Below the pieces are notes generated by a model. That model was not told the DNA's origin. It ran no database searches and was given only the letters and a program-made list of their open reading frames with translations. From assembly GCA_013396635.1 (NCBI GenBank), contig WBMW01000170.1:1092896-1156895 (forward strand): a DNA stretch of 64,000 nt. The letters are read 5' to 3'. The position numbers were made by a program, and so were the translations under genes. The stretch's first letter is position 1, and every line of letters starts with the position of its first letter. Shown piece after piece: positions 13,299-25,371 of this stretch. Source of the DNA: Penelope pileata (taxonomy: Eukaryota; Chordata; Aves; Galliformes; Cracidae).

Positions 13299-13400
13299 AA
13301 GTCCCGGTTGGGATCAGGCTCCATCATGCTAACTGCTTTCCAGATCCTACCGGATATGGGGCAAAAGGCATTGCTTCAGGGACGTTGCAAGCTTCAGCGG
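13299..13400 (+). repeat. Ancient amniote interspersed repeat relic
   Basis: The segment gttgggatcaggctcc...catgctaactgctttccag...cagggac resembles a repeat that is abundant in turtles and crocodilians and carries a GTTGGGATCAGGGCCCC and GTGCTAGGCGCTGTAC-like pattern. Another piece of the same pattern lies at about 63015-63150. The assignment is from memory of the pattern; the family name is not certain. Confidence 0.4.
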
Positions 13401-13812
13401 TGCAAAAAATTGTGTGCTTATTGATTATGCATAGCCATCCTTATGTGACAGGAGGAAGTTTTAAATGGTGTACAGAAATCTTTGAAGGATCTAAGCCTAA
13501 ATAAAAATGAGGCTCAATAGGAAAGCAAAGATGTCATTAAAAAATTCTCTTTTAGTAGTGCTAACAAAACCTCCACTGAATCACATTTTTTTTCTAATGT
13601 AAGATCTGTGGCTTTAGTTGTTAAAAATTTGTAAGAATTTGGGTGTTTTTTTTTTGTCCCTGTGTCATAGGAAATGGCACATTTAAAGAAACTTAAATTT
13701 GTCTTGGATCTCCTTAAAGTATTTTTTTTTTTTTAAATAAATAACGGAAGAGTAAAGGTAGAGGTGATTTTTGTATCTTAGCAAGTATTGTCCTCCAAGC
13801 AATAGCTCACTG

Positions 13813-13850
13813 TTGGGAAACTGAGGCACATTATTCATACTGAGAGAATA
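13813..13850 (-). repeat. Possible MIR scrap
   Basis: The run gggaaactgaggcaca is the reverse complement of the MIR segment tgtgcctcagtttccc. The match is short and the flanks are not convincing. Confidence 0.3.
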
Positions 13851-14757
13851 TTTGGGCTATTTAGTCAGAAAAGTTGCCTGTTAAATGATGTGACAAGACA
13901 AGAATCTTCAGCCCATCTGTCACCCATGCAGAAATAAAAGATCACATGGTATGGGCTCCAAAATAGAGGAAAAACTGCTGTTACAGCCAACATTCCTTGC
14001 CACAATACAAATATGTTCTTTGCTCGCATAATAGCTATTCAGTTTGCCTACAGTCATTGTGTTTCCCCATTACAGTTCAAAGGAATTGAAAACACACAGG
14101 CGACAAAGCCAGATTTTTTCTTTGAGCAAGTACATGTTTTATTGCAAGGTGTTTTCTCAGTGTGGTTTCAGAAACATAACTGGTTTGTAAAGAAGATTTT
14201 GTGGTCATCAGTATTTGAGGTTAAAGTTTTCTGGATGGGTAGCTGTGATTTTGTTTTTGTTTTTTGAAGTTCAGTTTCTTCATGCTTGACTTCCACTAAT
14301 GCTGTGGTGTATGCCCTTTTTGTAAGGGTAGCCTGGCTTTCCAAATGTGAGTGTATAAAGTTTGATGTATCATAACAGAGATATTGGGGGGGAAAAAAAA
14401 AAAAAAGAGGCTTTGCTGAAAATACAGCCTTTTGATAGTCTTCAAGAGTAAGAGGGGAAGTACACAATTAAAATTCAATCAATTGGTCAACAAGAAACAT
14501 GTAAATCTGATTACCTTATACGTTCAGATGTATTTCAATGCCTTGTATTCTGATGTACATATGTGCAATTATTTATTTTCCGCAGGTCTTATAAAGTCCT
14601 CTTGCATGGAGAGTATGTAGAAGTGAGGTCTCTATCTCCACCAACAGCAGGTTGCTTTCTCCAAACTTTTGCAAGTAGCAATGGTCAAGAAAGAAGACTC
14701 AGTTTTTAGTCATGCTATCACATCTGTTTCTTGTGTGGATCTTTTTTTTTTTTTTTT

Positions 14758-14780
14758 NNNNNNNNNNNNNNNNNNNNNNN
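14758..14780. other. Assembly gap (23 N)
   Basis: A run of 23 N bases sits inside a T homopolymer (17 T before, 5 T after). This is most likely an unresolved simple-sequence tract. Confidence 0.97.
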
Positions 14781-17700
14781 TTTTTAACCTAGGATGCCTG
14801 CAGGTGCTTACAAAGCCATCTCCCCATGCAAATAGCTACAAGGAAGACAATGTAATGACATTGCGATAGTTAAGACTGTGGCCACTGAGGGCAGACTTTT
14901 ATTTAAGAGCCTATGCAGACTGGGTGGTTTCTACCCAAGAGCTTTGGAAGTGCTTAATGTGGAAAGCTGTTGGGTTGGTTTTTAAATACTCTTGGAACAC
15001 TGGAAAATTCCTGGAGACCTGAAAAACGTTGGTGCTTTTTAAGCTCAAACTAATGCTACCTTTAAAGAGGGAATGTGAAATGACCCAGTGCTGTTTTATT
15101 GGCAGTAACCAGTAACCAAATTCAATGAGGAATGGAATAGCTGAAAAAGTTTTACTGTCTTGGGTTAAATTTTTGAAGAGGAGTTTCATTAAAAAATGAG
15201 AATGGTAAGGAGGAAAAATTAGGAACAGCTGAAAAGAGGTAAGTTGCAGGCAGCAAAGGTGATTTGAAAGGAGGAGGAGGAGGGAGTACTGTGTTGTTAG
15301 AGGAGTGTGAAGGGAGCCACAAGCAAAGAGGTGTTTCAGAAAAAAAGACAAAAGGAAACCTGTGGTAGGAGAGGAAAAGGTCAGAAACTCTAGCAGGTTA
15401 AAGAAATCGTTAGACTACCAGAAGTGAAATTCCTTAAGAACAGCTAACAGCCTATGCTTATGAAAGTTTCTTAGATTCTCCATAAGCTTGCTGAAGAGTC
15501 TGTGGGATTGTCTTCAGAGGAAAATTTCAGAAAAGCAAAATCAATTAGTTGAATCAACATTTATTACAAAAGAAGTGCATCATTCTTCACAAGGCTGATT
15601 GAGAAGTATTCATGGAAGAGGTTTCACAAAAAATGGTAATGTACGTAGACATATACCTTCGGAAAGAGATACCAAAACTGGGAACACCTCTGTAAAGTTG
15701 GCAAGCTATTGCTATCTCAGTCTATGATCTGTTGCTTCATTTAACCTTGCCTGCAGGAGAAGGATGATGATGTATGCAATACACTGAATTGCAAGCCCTT
15801 AAAAAGAGTGTTGCTGAATAGTAGGTCCAGTAAAGGGGTAGCAATCATAGAAGCAACTGGATTTTTAGACTTATAAACATAATGCATTGTGGAAGAATGG
15901 ACTTGGCTTTCAAAGAATGAAGCCAGACCTCAGGGCTTGGGTTTCTTTGGAGGTATTAAAGAGGTAAATAGGGAAATGAAATCTTCTGTAAGATAGAAAC
16001 TGCTTAAGATGGGAAAGATGGAAAAGTGCACCTCACTCCCTAGCTTTCTCTTTTATCACTGACAAAGTATTAGTGAAATTCAGGAGTCATAGCATCCCTG
16101 AGCACAGTATTTTGTCTCTTGAGAATTTTAGTAACTCTTGGAGGCAGGATGATCATGCTAGAGGAAGAAGCAAAGATTCTTTTCTGAATGTCCACAGATG
16201 TCAAATGTTGGAAGCAGTATCCTGGTCAGGGTAGACTTCTTATCTATTAAATAAGGGGTTACCATGAAAATACTCTCTTCTACAGGAAGGCTGGTTAGCT
16301 GATGGCCACAACCATTCTGTTGTTTTTTGGTAACAAGCCCACAGCATCATGTGCTTTGTTGCCTCTGATGAAGGAATCAACAACAGTGGACCGATTTGTT
16401 TTCTTTTTGTGATGTCCGCCATTACTGCTTGAAAAGGGGATTGGCAAGTGGAACTACATAAGCCAGAAAGAAATAATAATGATTTTCAAGTTGGAAAGCA
16501 CTCCAGTTGTTGTTAGGATTGTTCCTTAAAGCAGAAGAATGTAACTGTGGTTGCTTACTGTGTTTTGTATGTACCTAGAATCAGTATACCACGTAAAGCA
16601 TTTTCTCATAAACTCCTAGTCGTAAAAATGCTTTTTAAACTAACAGCTTTCTTCTGCTCAGTAGGATGTGATTTGTTGGAAGTGTACATTGACCTGGAAC
16701 CAACAAGGAGATGACTAAGTAGGAGGAAAATGGTTTTAACATGCCTCTGCTTTGCCAAGGAATATGGAAACAATAACAAATTTGTGAATTCTGTGGGTGA
16801 GCTAGTCTTGTAGTGATATATGATATTTCTCTATGCACGACATACTTGGTGCACTGTTTTCTTTTTTTCCATTAAGCACCATTTAGGAGCTGAAATGTGA
16901 ATCTTTGTCTCCTTGTCCCAGTTGCTGATTATCACCTCCATGGGTATGCTGTTTATTGCTCTAATTTTTCCCAAGTATGCAGCAGATTCTGACTTCCCTT
17001 CATCATGGCAGGCACATAATGTGCTCTGTCTTACTTGTTTTACAGTGTAATTTGATAGCTAAGAATGTGCATGTTTGGCAATCACCAAAGCATTTTTGGC
17101 CCATGCTCTAAAGACCATCCATCTCCCATGTCCCCATTTTTGTTTTCCCTAAGCCATGCCATCCTCTGTGCCACCTTCCCTTATTTATCACACTGGGCTA
17201 AAGTTGCATCACGCATGCCGAGTGATCTCTTCCCTGTGTTTCAAACAGTATAAAAGTGATTCCTGATGTGCTCCTCTCTTTGGAAGAGACCCAACAGCTT
17301 GGAAAACGAGTATTCAATTTAATAAGAAATGGAAACTTTAGATGGTGTTTTCTTCCCATGTAAGAGTAGAAATGTGCTCTGGGAGGGGGCAGGGAAAGTA
17401 AAGGAGTAATCGTGCAGATGAAATCACAGGGAGAGTGGTTAGGTCTGGCGTGCTGGTGAGCAGGTTCACGTGCTGGCTGCTTTGGGAGGCAGCCTGAGCC
17501 GCTCGGAGACCTCTGTCCCTCTCCACTTTCTGGCACTTGAGACACTGACCTAATAAATATTTTGTTGCAGCAGATATGATCTCATATCCTTTTAAAACCT
17601 GCGTATCAGCCAGTCCTACTTCCATCCTATAGGATGGGCCTGTTCAGCGAAGAGTTCAAAGTGTGGGACAGAGCTTGGAGAAGGAAGTAGTGATTTTCAA

Positions 17701-20700
17701 GAAGAGAGTTATTAAATAATACCTGGAAGTTCACAGTGCTCTAGAAATGAAGCTGTCTCAGTGCTGAATTGCTGGAGGCTTGTAGATGATCTCCTCAGCT
17801 CTCTTTTGTACAGGAACAAAGGATACCAGCAACACCCTTTTTAACCTCCTGCCCTTTCTCTCCATGTTGCTGGGTTTGTTTCTTTTTTTTTCCTGGGGAT
17901 CTTAAGCTTTTCATGGCTGTAGGGGAGCATGCCGCAATCTCCTACAGCAGCACTTGTGGAGCAGGTAGCGCATAAAAGCCTTCTGGGCTTGCTGTCTGCT
18001 GCCTGCTCTTGGGGAGAGGAGGAAGGGGAGAGATGTGGGCTCTGTGGGGAAGGGGTCCCAGCCCTGCGTCCCTCGGTTCCTCCTGGGCTCCCCTGGTAAA
18101 ATCCCTCTGACATCCGACTGTTTGCAGTCTCTTCCATGATGTGTCAGGATGATTTACTGCTGCTGTCTGCTCTTTTGGAGCAAAGCTACCGACTTGCTGA
18201 AAAATAAACTGCAGTGAGTTAATAAAACGTTAATATTTACAGTGTGGGTAGTAAGCAGTCACTGTGAACAAGAAGAAAAAAAGACTGATTTTTGATGAAG
18301 GAGATTTCTGCCAGGTAGAAGGCTGCATGGCCTTCTTCATTCTGTTGTTTACGCTAATTTTTCCTTTCCTATAAGGTGAAATGCTGAGCTAAATTGTTCT
18401 CTGGCATTGGCAGTACGACCCCAGAGATCTGGAGAGAAGCTAATTGCCTTGGCTTCTACCTACTGCATCACCCCAAATAATACTATTCTCTGTCTTTAAA
18501 CAACAGATGCTGTTTGGTTTTTAGTCCTACTTGAAATGTTTGTACTGGGTTGTATTTGAACTTGTGCCTTCTTATGAAGATATTCCAGCTGAATGTCTGC
18601 GTTCCCTTGAGCTTGTGTTTTTCTGGATGGTGAATCAGAGGCTCCTTGCAGTTTATTCATTTTGTTTTTAGCATTATGTAACCTGTACAAGGCTGTAAGT
18701 ACAAACTAAGTTTGAGTAGCGTAGTCCTTTGTAGCTCATTTTACTGTCCTTGGCCTGTTCCTCTTCAAAACTCTTATACACAGCTTAAAAGTTAGCCAAA
18801 ATACACGTTTTAATTAAATCTATTAAATAGAGCGCAGTTCTCTTCTTCCTCTTGAAGTTGGTGAGAGGTTAGTAATAAAAGAAAATTAGTTGGTTGATAG
18901 CATCGTGTGTTTGATCAGTGCAGAGACACGGTAACAGCCTCAGGTGTGTGGTGAACTCTTCATTCCTGTGTGAACGTTCAGCACTGTAAAAGCTGACAAC
19001 ATTATCTGAACATTTGTCCTGATGAGTTAAATGTAGAGGATCAGAATTAACAAACTGATGGAACGCTAAGACGTGTCGTGTGTACATTTAAAAAAAGAAG
19101 TCTCATTTCCTTCAGTGGGTTTGCTCTCATTAAAGTGTTGCACTTCAGCTGAAAGTAACCTTGAAAGATTTGCAGTTGATATTGCTGGACCAAAGATTTT
19201 GTTGGAGATGATTCTTGCTAGAACGTAAAATATGCTTTGGCTAATACAGGGTTTTGGGACCAAATAGTCAACTGTATTTCTTCTCCTGACCTCTTGACTC
19301 AGGCGGTGCAGTTGTAGTGGGCAACAAGTCAGCAAAACAAAACTATCTTTTTTTCTCTGAAGATGAGGAAAGGAAGGGTTTGTGCAAAGGGTAATTGAGA
19401 GCATCCTGAGAGAATAAAATGTTGAGCGTTGATGCAGAGTAAACCCACTTCATCATATTTGATGAGGTTGCTTGTCCTAGTTTTGTTTTCATTTCTGTCT
19501 GGAAATGTTTTCAAAGAGGTTTAACTTTCTCAGATTCATAAGATACTTCGGACTCAGTCTTGCTTTCTTGCCAAAACACTCACAAACAAGACAGAACTTG
19601 ATGTCACAACTTGTTTGTAGCTTCCAGTACGCATGGGGGCCATCCAAATAGTTTCCATTTCCCAGTGAGGTACATTCTTAGAAGAACTTTTTCAATCCAA
19701 ATAACTTGCATTTATTTCTTCTTTTAATTGCTTAGTGTGATGCTTGCTTTCATTTGCTGTTTTAATGTCTTTTCCTGTCAGTAAATGGAGAGCCCCAAAG
19801 GGCACGTGCGTGCAGTCACTGAATTCAATTTACATAGCTTGATGGATGTGTTGGAAAAAGCAGATTTGTGTGTGTGTGCTGCTTGTCACAGATGGTGACC
19901 CAGCTAGGAAAATGTTCTGCTAGTGCTGGAAATAAATGAAATGAAAATAAATAATGGAAATAACAAAAAAAAGGATGGCCTCAAAATTTAGCATCACTTT
20001 TTCCAGAAGCTGTGGAGAAGATTGACACATTGATGCATATACGCTTGGGCTCAGCAAAGATTCTCAGGTTGCGCTGTGGAAGCAACAAGGAATGGGCAGG
20101 AGAAATTCTCTGGACAATTTTGCTTCTCTGGATATTAAAAGTGGGCCACTTTTAAGTCTGATACCTTTTTTTTTTTTTCTTTTTTTTTGGGTGCCCATTT
20201 TGTGAAACTAGAATCAAGTGAGTAGGTAAGGATCTTAATCTTATTTAAATATATATATAGCTCGTCTTTGAGATTGTAAAGAAAAATTTTACAACACGAA
20301 AGGATTCTGAAGTTTTGAAAAAGGCAAGGTAGGCAAAACATGGACATTTCACCCAAGTTTTTAATTTAACGTAGGTGGGTCATTTTTTATTCAGTTTTGC
20401 TTTGGGGGAACAGTGAATTTTTTATGATTTTCAGCTCCTGCCTTCTCTGGCACACTTAAATGAGGAAGGGTGTCATTTTTGGAGTTGGGAATGGTTTGTG
20501 AAAAAGAAGCAGCAGGACTTGCTTCATGCAGACTACCAGTGTAAACCAAGCTGACATGCGTTATGGCAGTACATTTAGATTCTGCATTTAAGCTCTGTCA
20601 AGGAGGGCTAAGCTGTATAGCAAACTGTTCTTTGCACTGCTGTGAATCCTAAACATCCACAAACCTTCAGTCCATGCTCTTTCTATTTCTAGCCTCCCCT

Positions 20701-20865
20701 GGACCATTGTGTTGCTAAAGTTCGTTGAGTAGCATTGGAGCCTGAATTAGCTTTTAATTACTCCTTTTAAAGTGTTTCTTCTGGATGTGCTGTGCTGCCT
20801 CTGCCTGCGGTTGGACTGGTGGTAGGAACAGCCGGGTTAACTCTGCTTCTCCCCTTGCCTTGCAG

Positions 20866-21023
20866 GACTCCTCAGTGGGCAGACATCTCCAACCAACGCC
20901 AAGCTGGAGAAGCTGGACTCGCACCAGGTGCTGCAGCTCTGTCTTCGGTACCAGGACCATCTCCACCAGTGCGCTGAGGCCGTTGCCTTTGACCAGAACG
21001 CTCTTGTGAAGCGCATCAAAGAG
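20866..21023 (+). CDS. BORCS5: BORCS5 penultimate coding exon (BORC complex subunit 5)
   Basis: BORCS5 is a subunit of the eight-protein BORC complex on the cytosolic face of lysosomes, which recruits ARL8 and so couples lysosomes to kinesins. This 158-bp exon is bounded by a pyrimidine-rich acceptor ending ttgcag and by the donor gag|gtactg. It reads from a split Gly codon through [37 protein letters not shown] and ends ...ALVKRIKE at a complete codon. By comparison with the human protein from memory, it covers residues about 68-120, with one visible change (SHQV where human has SQQV). The segment is largely helical and belongs to the conserved BORC assembly core. The N-terminal myristoylation site (Gly2) known for the family is in an exon not present here. 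Identification is essentially certain from residue-level identity. Confidence 0.96.
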
Positions 21024-24000
21024 GTACTGCCCACTGTGAGCCCATTTTGGGAGGGAGGGCCTGGGCCTTGGTGTGTCCCCTGTGAGCTGTCAGTGCCAGT
21101 GCTTGCTGTGGGTGGTCTGGAGTTGCTTGAGGCAGTCTGCCTTACAGAAAACCCTATAGAGAAACTCCGGGTGTGTGCATTTCAAATGAAGTCCCCTGAC
21201 TTTCTTCTTCTAGGTTATTTTTTAGGTGGTGTATTTATTGGTTATGCTCTATGATTCTTGGCTGCAAACATTCTATGTTCCTCTGTTATTATGAGTACTA
21301 CAAGTAATCGTTAAAGTAGTAAAAGATTGGGATTTTTAGAGGTATTGTTCCTTGTTTAGATCTCTCTGCTTAACATTTTATTAGGCCTCTTGGTTAAGCT
21401 CTAAGGAAAGAAATTGTTAGCATAACAACTTCTGTGGTTGGAGACGGTAGTATTTCTTTCTTCAATGGATTTGTAGAGCTGTGCCTTTGTTTTCAAAGCG
21501 TCTCTTCTCCATATGGCTGTTAAAGATTTTTTACTGCTGTTCTTACCACTAACCAGTCACTTGGAAATCACTGATCTGCTTAACTGTTCAACGATACTGT
21601 TGGGAAGGAAATCAATTCCTAGACTGAGCATCCTGTGATTGGATTGCCCATCTCATTGTGTGTAACTACTGATGCCAGAAGCAGCAGAATGGCTGTTTTT
21701 TAAAGTTAAGGTAGACTAGCGTGAGAGGAGATGCTGTTGAGAGTGGTTTCTCATATGTTCATGAAGCTGGTAAATGCTGTAGATGTCAGAAATCTCTGAG
21801 ACCAAATACTTTTCAGTGTTAAAGGAAAAATTTTGAACAGGTGGTTAATTTTTATTCATGCTCTATAAACAATGACCTTGATTTTTTGTTGCTGTATTGG
21901 CTTAGAGTTATGAAATCCCACATGACAAACTGTATAATAAATTTGATTCATGGGCTGTTTTGAGACGCTGTTGTCATCATGAAGTTTTAAGTCCAAAATA
22001 ATGTGGGAGCCATTAAAAGGCCTTTTTGCTTTGGTGTATCAAGATCCGAGGCCAGCTATTACACAAGATGTAAAGATATTTGCAGATGTTGGTAACTCAG
22101 ATCACACAATCGCAGAAATGGGATTTAATTGCCAGCGTAATGACAGTGTACAGCATTAATCCAAGCAGATTGTAATTCTTTTGGCTGTTAAAGTGTGAGA
22201 GTGAATAGCAACATGATTTAAAGTCACGGTAGGCTTCACCAGTGCAATCTGTGTTACTTGGATTTGCCTCCTACAGGGCAAGTGACAGACTGCCTTTCAA
22301 ATTACATCACTTTCTTCCAGTTCTTAAGGCTTATGATTTTTTTTCACAGAAAATAAATATAACTGTGATGCTGATATTGGCACTGCCTTCTTTATCACAG
22401 ATTCCTCTATCACAAAGAGAACAAGAAATGGATGAGTCTAACTTGGGCATCTGACAGGCCAGGTTTTTGGTTTGGTGGCTTTTTTTGTTTGTTTTTTCAG
22501 TCATGACACTTAAGTAATTTCAGATGCTTTGAATCCTTCTGCCAGATCTGGTGGTCTTTACTGTTCATTTTCCTAGTAGTTTTTAAATGTTTTTCTTGCA
22601 TTGGCTGTTCTGCATGTGTGTTCTGGAGGAGCTGGGTGGGACCCACTCCGCTTTAATCATTCTTTCCAAATTGTTTGGGCTCTCTTTAGTGCACTAAATT
22701 GAACCACTGCTGACAGTCGATGACAACAAAGAGTGCAGCTGAACTAGAGCAGGGTATGTCTCTTGTTACAAGTGTAGACAAAGGAAATCACATTTGGCTG
22801 CCACCATTTGTCAGCAATGATTTCGCTTTGCAATGTAGACAAAGCTTGGACCATTGGTAAGGAGTAAAAATGAAAGAGAATGAAGTATTTTGAAAATCAT
22901 AATGTGTGCATGAGCTATACAGTAAATTCTTTTATTCTCACTTTAGCAGTCATTATTTCCCTATCTTCTCTGTAATACGGAAAGTATTGAAGTGTTTTTT
23001 CTTCTGTTGCTTCTGTTGAATGATGCTTTTAACTTTCCTACAAAACATTGGTGAGCTTCAGTCTCTGATTCCTGCAATTTTTCTGCAGTCACTTCACTTT
23101 TCAGACTTTCACTGACTGCATTCAGTGTACCACTGTATTCAGTGTAGCTATAGCCCTTACTTTACGGTGTGCTGCAGTTATACAAGCTACAGCCAGATCT
23201 TAGTTAGTTTTCCCTTGACAAAATGTCCCGGGGCAAATATCTTTTGCTCATTGTGTGACCAGAAAGAATTTCCCTGGTTTCTGGTTAAACTCAAAAGTAC
23301 TGTTGTAAATTTATTGGCCCTCGATAACTCATAATTGACTGCAGTGGTTTGTAAATCATCACGCAATCTAAATTAAAATGGTTCTTAATTGAAAAGAGAA
23401 TAATCTAAGGAGAGCAAAAACCTTGCATGCCAGTCGTTACTGCGGATCTAAGTAGACCCATCTGTGTGTTTCCTTGCTTTGGGGACCAAAGCAGCCTAGT
23501 GTTACTCTCTGCTCCATTTCCCACTTTCGTCAGTTTGCAGAATGTTGGCTGGAGCCATACCTGCTCTGAAACATAGAGCCTGTGTACTTTCCAGGTTGTT
23601 CTTTTTCAAATGTTTACCCAGGCTTTTCCTTGGGGAAAGAATCGAAGACGTGATTGAAGGCTGTTGACTCAACCGCCTGTCTTCAGCAGTTGCACTTAGT
23701 GGTACCCGAACTGTCTGGCTTCAGAAGGGTTTGAATTTATCACAATGAGCTTTGTCTTTGTTTGAAAAAAAAAGTGCTTGCATCTTCAGGGAAAATAGCC
23801 AATATGCATTAAATATTATGTTTCATATTAATTTTTGGCAGCTGACTCACCATGTGTTGCAATACTGTGTTAATTCCAGGACCATTGAAATATTTAGAAT
23901 TCCTTCTAATTTTTTCCCCTTAGTGGTTTGAAAAGCAACAGAACAGCAGTTTGGGATTTATATGTGTATTAATCCAGGGTTATGACATCTGACAAAATTT

Positions 24001-24360
24001 GACAGTTTTCAAGAAAAAAAAGCCTGTGTGTAGCTTTTTCTGGGCAGCATATCTATTCTTTGATATTTTATAGGATGAGCATCCTTAGCTTCAATCACCA
24101 CAGTGTTGACTTCTGGGGCAGACTGTTCAGGTGGGTCTGGAAATTGGATCTTGCTTGTCTGCTGGTGGTATATGGGACCCGTGTGGACACAGAACATGAT
24201 GCTTCAGGCTAAAAATCCCCGCTGTAGCCAGGAGGTTCTGCTGTATCCCACTCCTGTGTCTGCCATGACAATGCTGTAGGTCTGTTTTACAACTATGACA
24301 GAACCTTGAGCAACTCCAGCTGCTGCTGGGCTTGAGAGTGGCATGTGCTTCCCTCGCCAG

Positions 24361-24410
24361 GAGCTTGCCTCAGTTTTGTGATCTGTAAAATGGATGGCTT
24401 CTACCAAGAT
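24361..24410 (+). repeat. Possible MIR relic
   Basis: The stretch cctcagttttgtgatctgta with aaatgg directly after resembles the MIR core (cctcagtttcctcatctgtaaaatgg) with changes. Short and degraded, so moderate confidence only. Confidence 0.45.
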
Positions 24411-25024
24411 CAGTTTGGAGGCAAACGCTGACCAGCACTAAATGCTAGGTATGCCTGGAGGAAGGAAACCAGTGAAGCAAGAAGAGTGAGGCTTTGCCCT
24501 AATAGCAGATATTGATGTGTTGTATCTGTAGCTTTTCTGCTGTAGGAATCCCAGAATGATGATAATTTTGAAAGCAAAACACTCGTTACAATAAAAAAAA
24601 TAAAATATCTTGGTCTAAGTTGACAAACACCCACAGAAAAAAATTAACACATTTTCCAGTAATAAACATACCTTTTATGTTCTCAACAAATGTGATTGTG
24701 GAATAGTTAAACAACTTTTTTTACAGTCTAGACATTAATAACAGTAAGTGGTTTGCCATATAGCATATTACAGTATATGGCTTGTTTCATACCTGTAAAT
24801 TATGGTATGGCAACTGCTCAGTATTTCAAGCAAGTGTTCCAGAATGTGTATTAATTTTTATTTATTTTTTTATTTTTTTCTTTACCAGCTTCCTGCAAAA
24901 ATATTTGTAATGGGCTTCTCTGGTGTGTAGTTAAGGGATATATTTCTGGACATCCTAAAATTTGGCAAGTAAATACCTTTTGAAGCCACACGTATCTCCC
25001 AATGCATTTTAGTCATTTAAAAGA

Positions 25025-25371
25025 GGAAGAGGAGGCCTCATGGTGGCCTACAGCTTCCTCACGAGGGGAGCAGAGGGGCAGCACTGAGCTCTGCTCTCTG
25101 GTGACAGCAACAGGACCCGAGGGAACAGCATGGAGCTGTGTCAGGGGAGGGTCAGGTAGGGGGTTAGGAAAAGGTTCTTCCCCAGAGGGTGCTGGGCATG
25201 GCACAGGCTGCCCAGGGCAGTGGTCACAGCCCCAAGCTGCCGGAGTTCAGGGAGCGTTTGGACAATGCTCTCAGACATAAGAGTTTGGATTTTGGGTGCT
25301 CCTGGGTGGAGTCAGGAGTTGGACTTGGTGATCCTTGTGGGTCCCTTTCAACTTGGGATATTCTATGATAC
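25025..25371 (+). mobile_element. CR1 LINE, 5'-truncated 3' end
   Basis: About 350 bp of avian CR1 3' sequence. Recognisable blocks in order are cctcatggtggcctacagct, cacgaggggagcagaggggc, ggcacaggctgcccagggca, ttggacttggtgatccttgt and the terminal attctatgata. The final part of the RT-encoding ORF is decayed and the copy is strongly 5'-truncated, as most avian CR1s are. It sits in the last BORCS5 intron in the sense direction. Left boundary is approximate. Confidence 0.9.

Larger units (their letters stand above)
11319..20865 (+). other. BORCS5: Intron immediately upstream of the 20866 BORCS5 exon
   Basis: AT-rich non-coding sequence. It contains an MIR relic on + at about 12475-12600, an older repeat relic at about 13299-13400, a possible MIR scrap on - near 13813, and an N gap at 14758-14780 in a T tract. 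The stretch 14880-16450 is A/G-rich on the + strand and holds a 146-residue open frame on -, with no recognisable domain. It ends in the acceptor of the BORCS5 exon. Confidence 0.7.

Noticed and set aside
14911..15351. 146-residue open frame on the - strand
   Set aside because: It is low-complexity in feel (Leu, Ser and Phe rich), is the complement of a purine-rich stretch, shows no recognisable domain and lies in an intron beside an N gap.
1..20865. Possible N-terminal BORCS5 exons
   Set aside because: I looked for the conserved peptides of the first part of the protein and saw none, so no exon is called. A very short exon could have been missed by eye.
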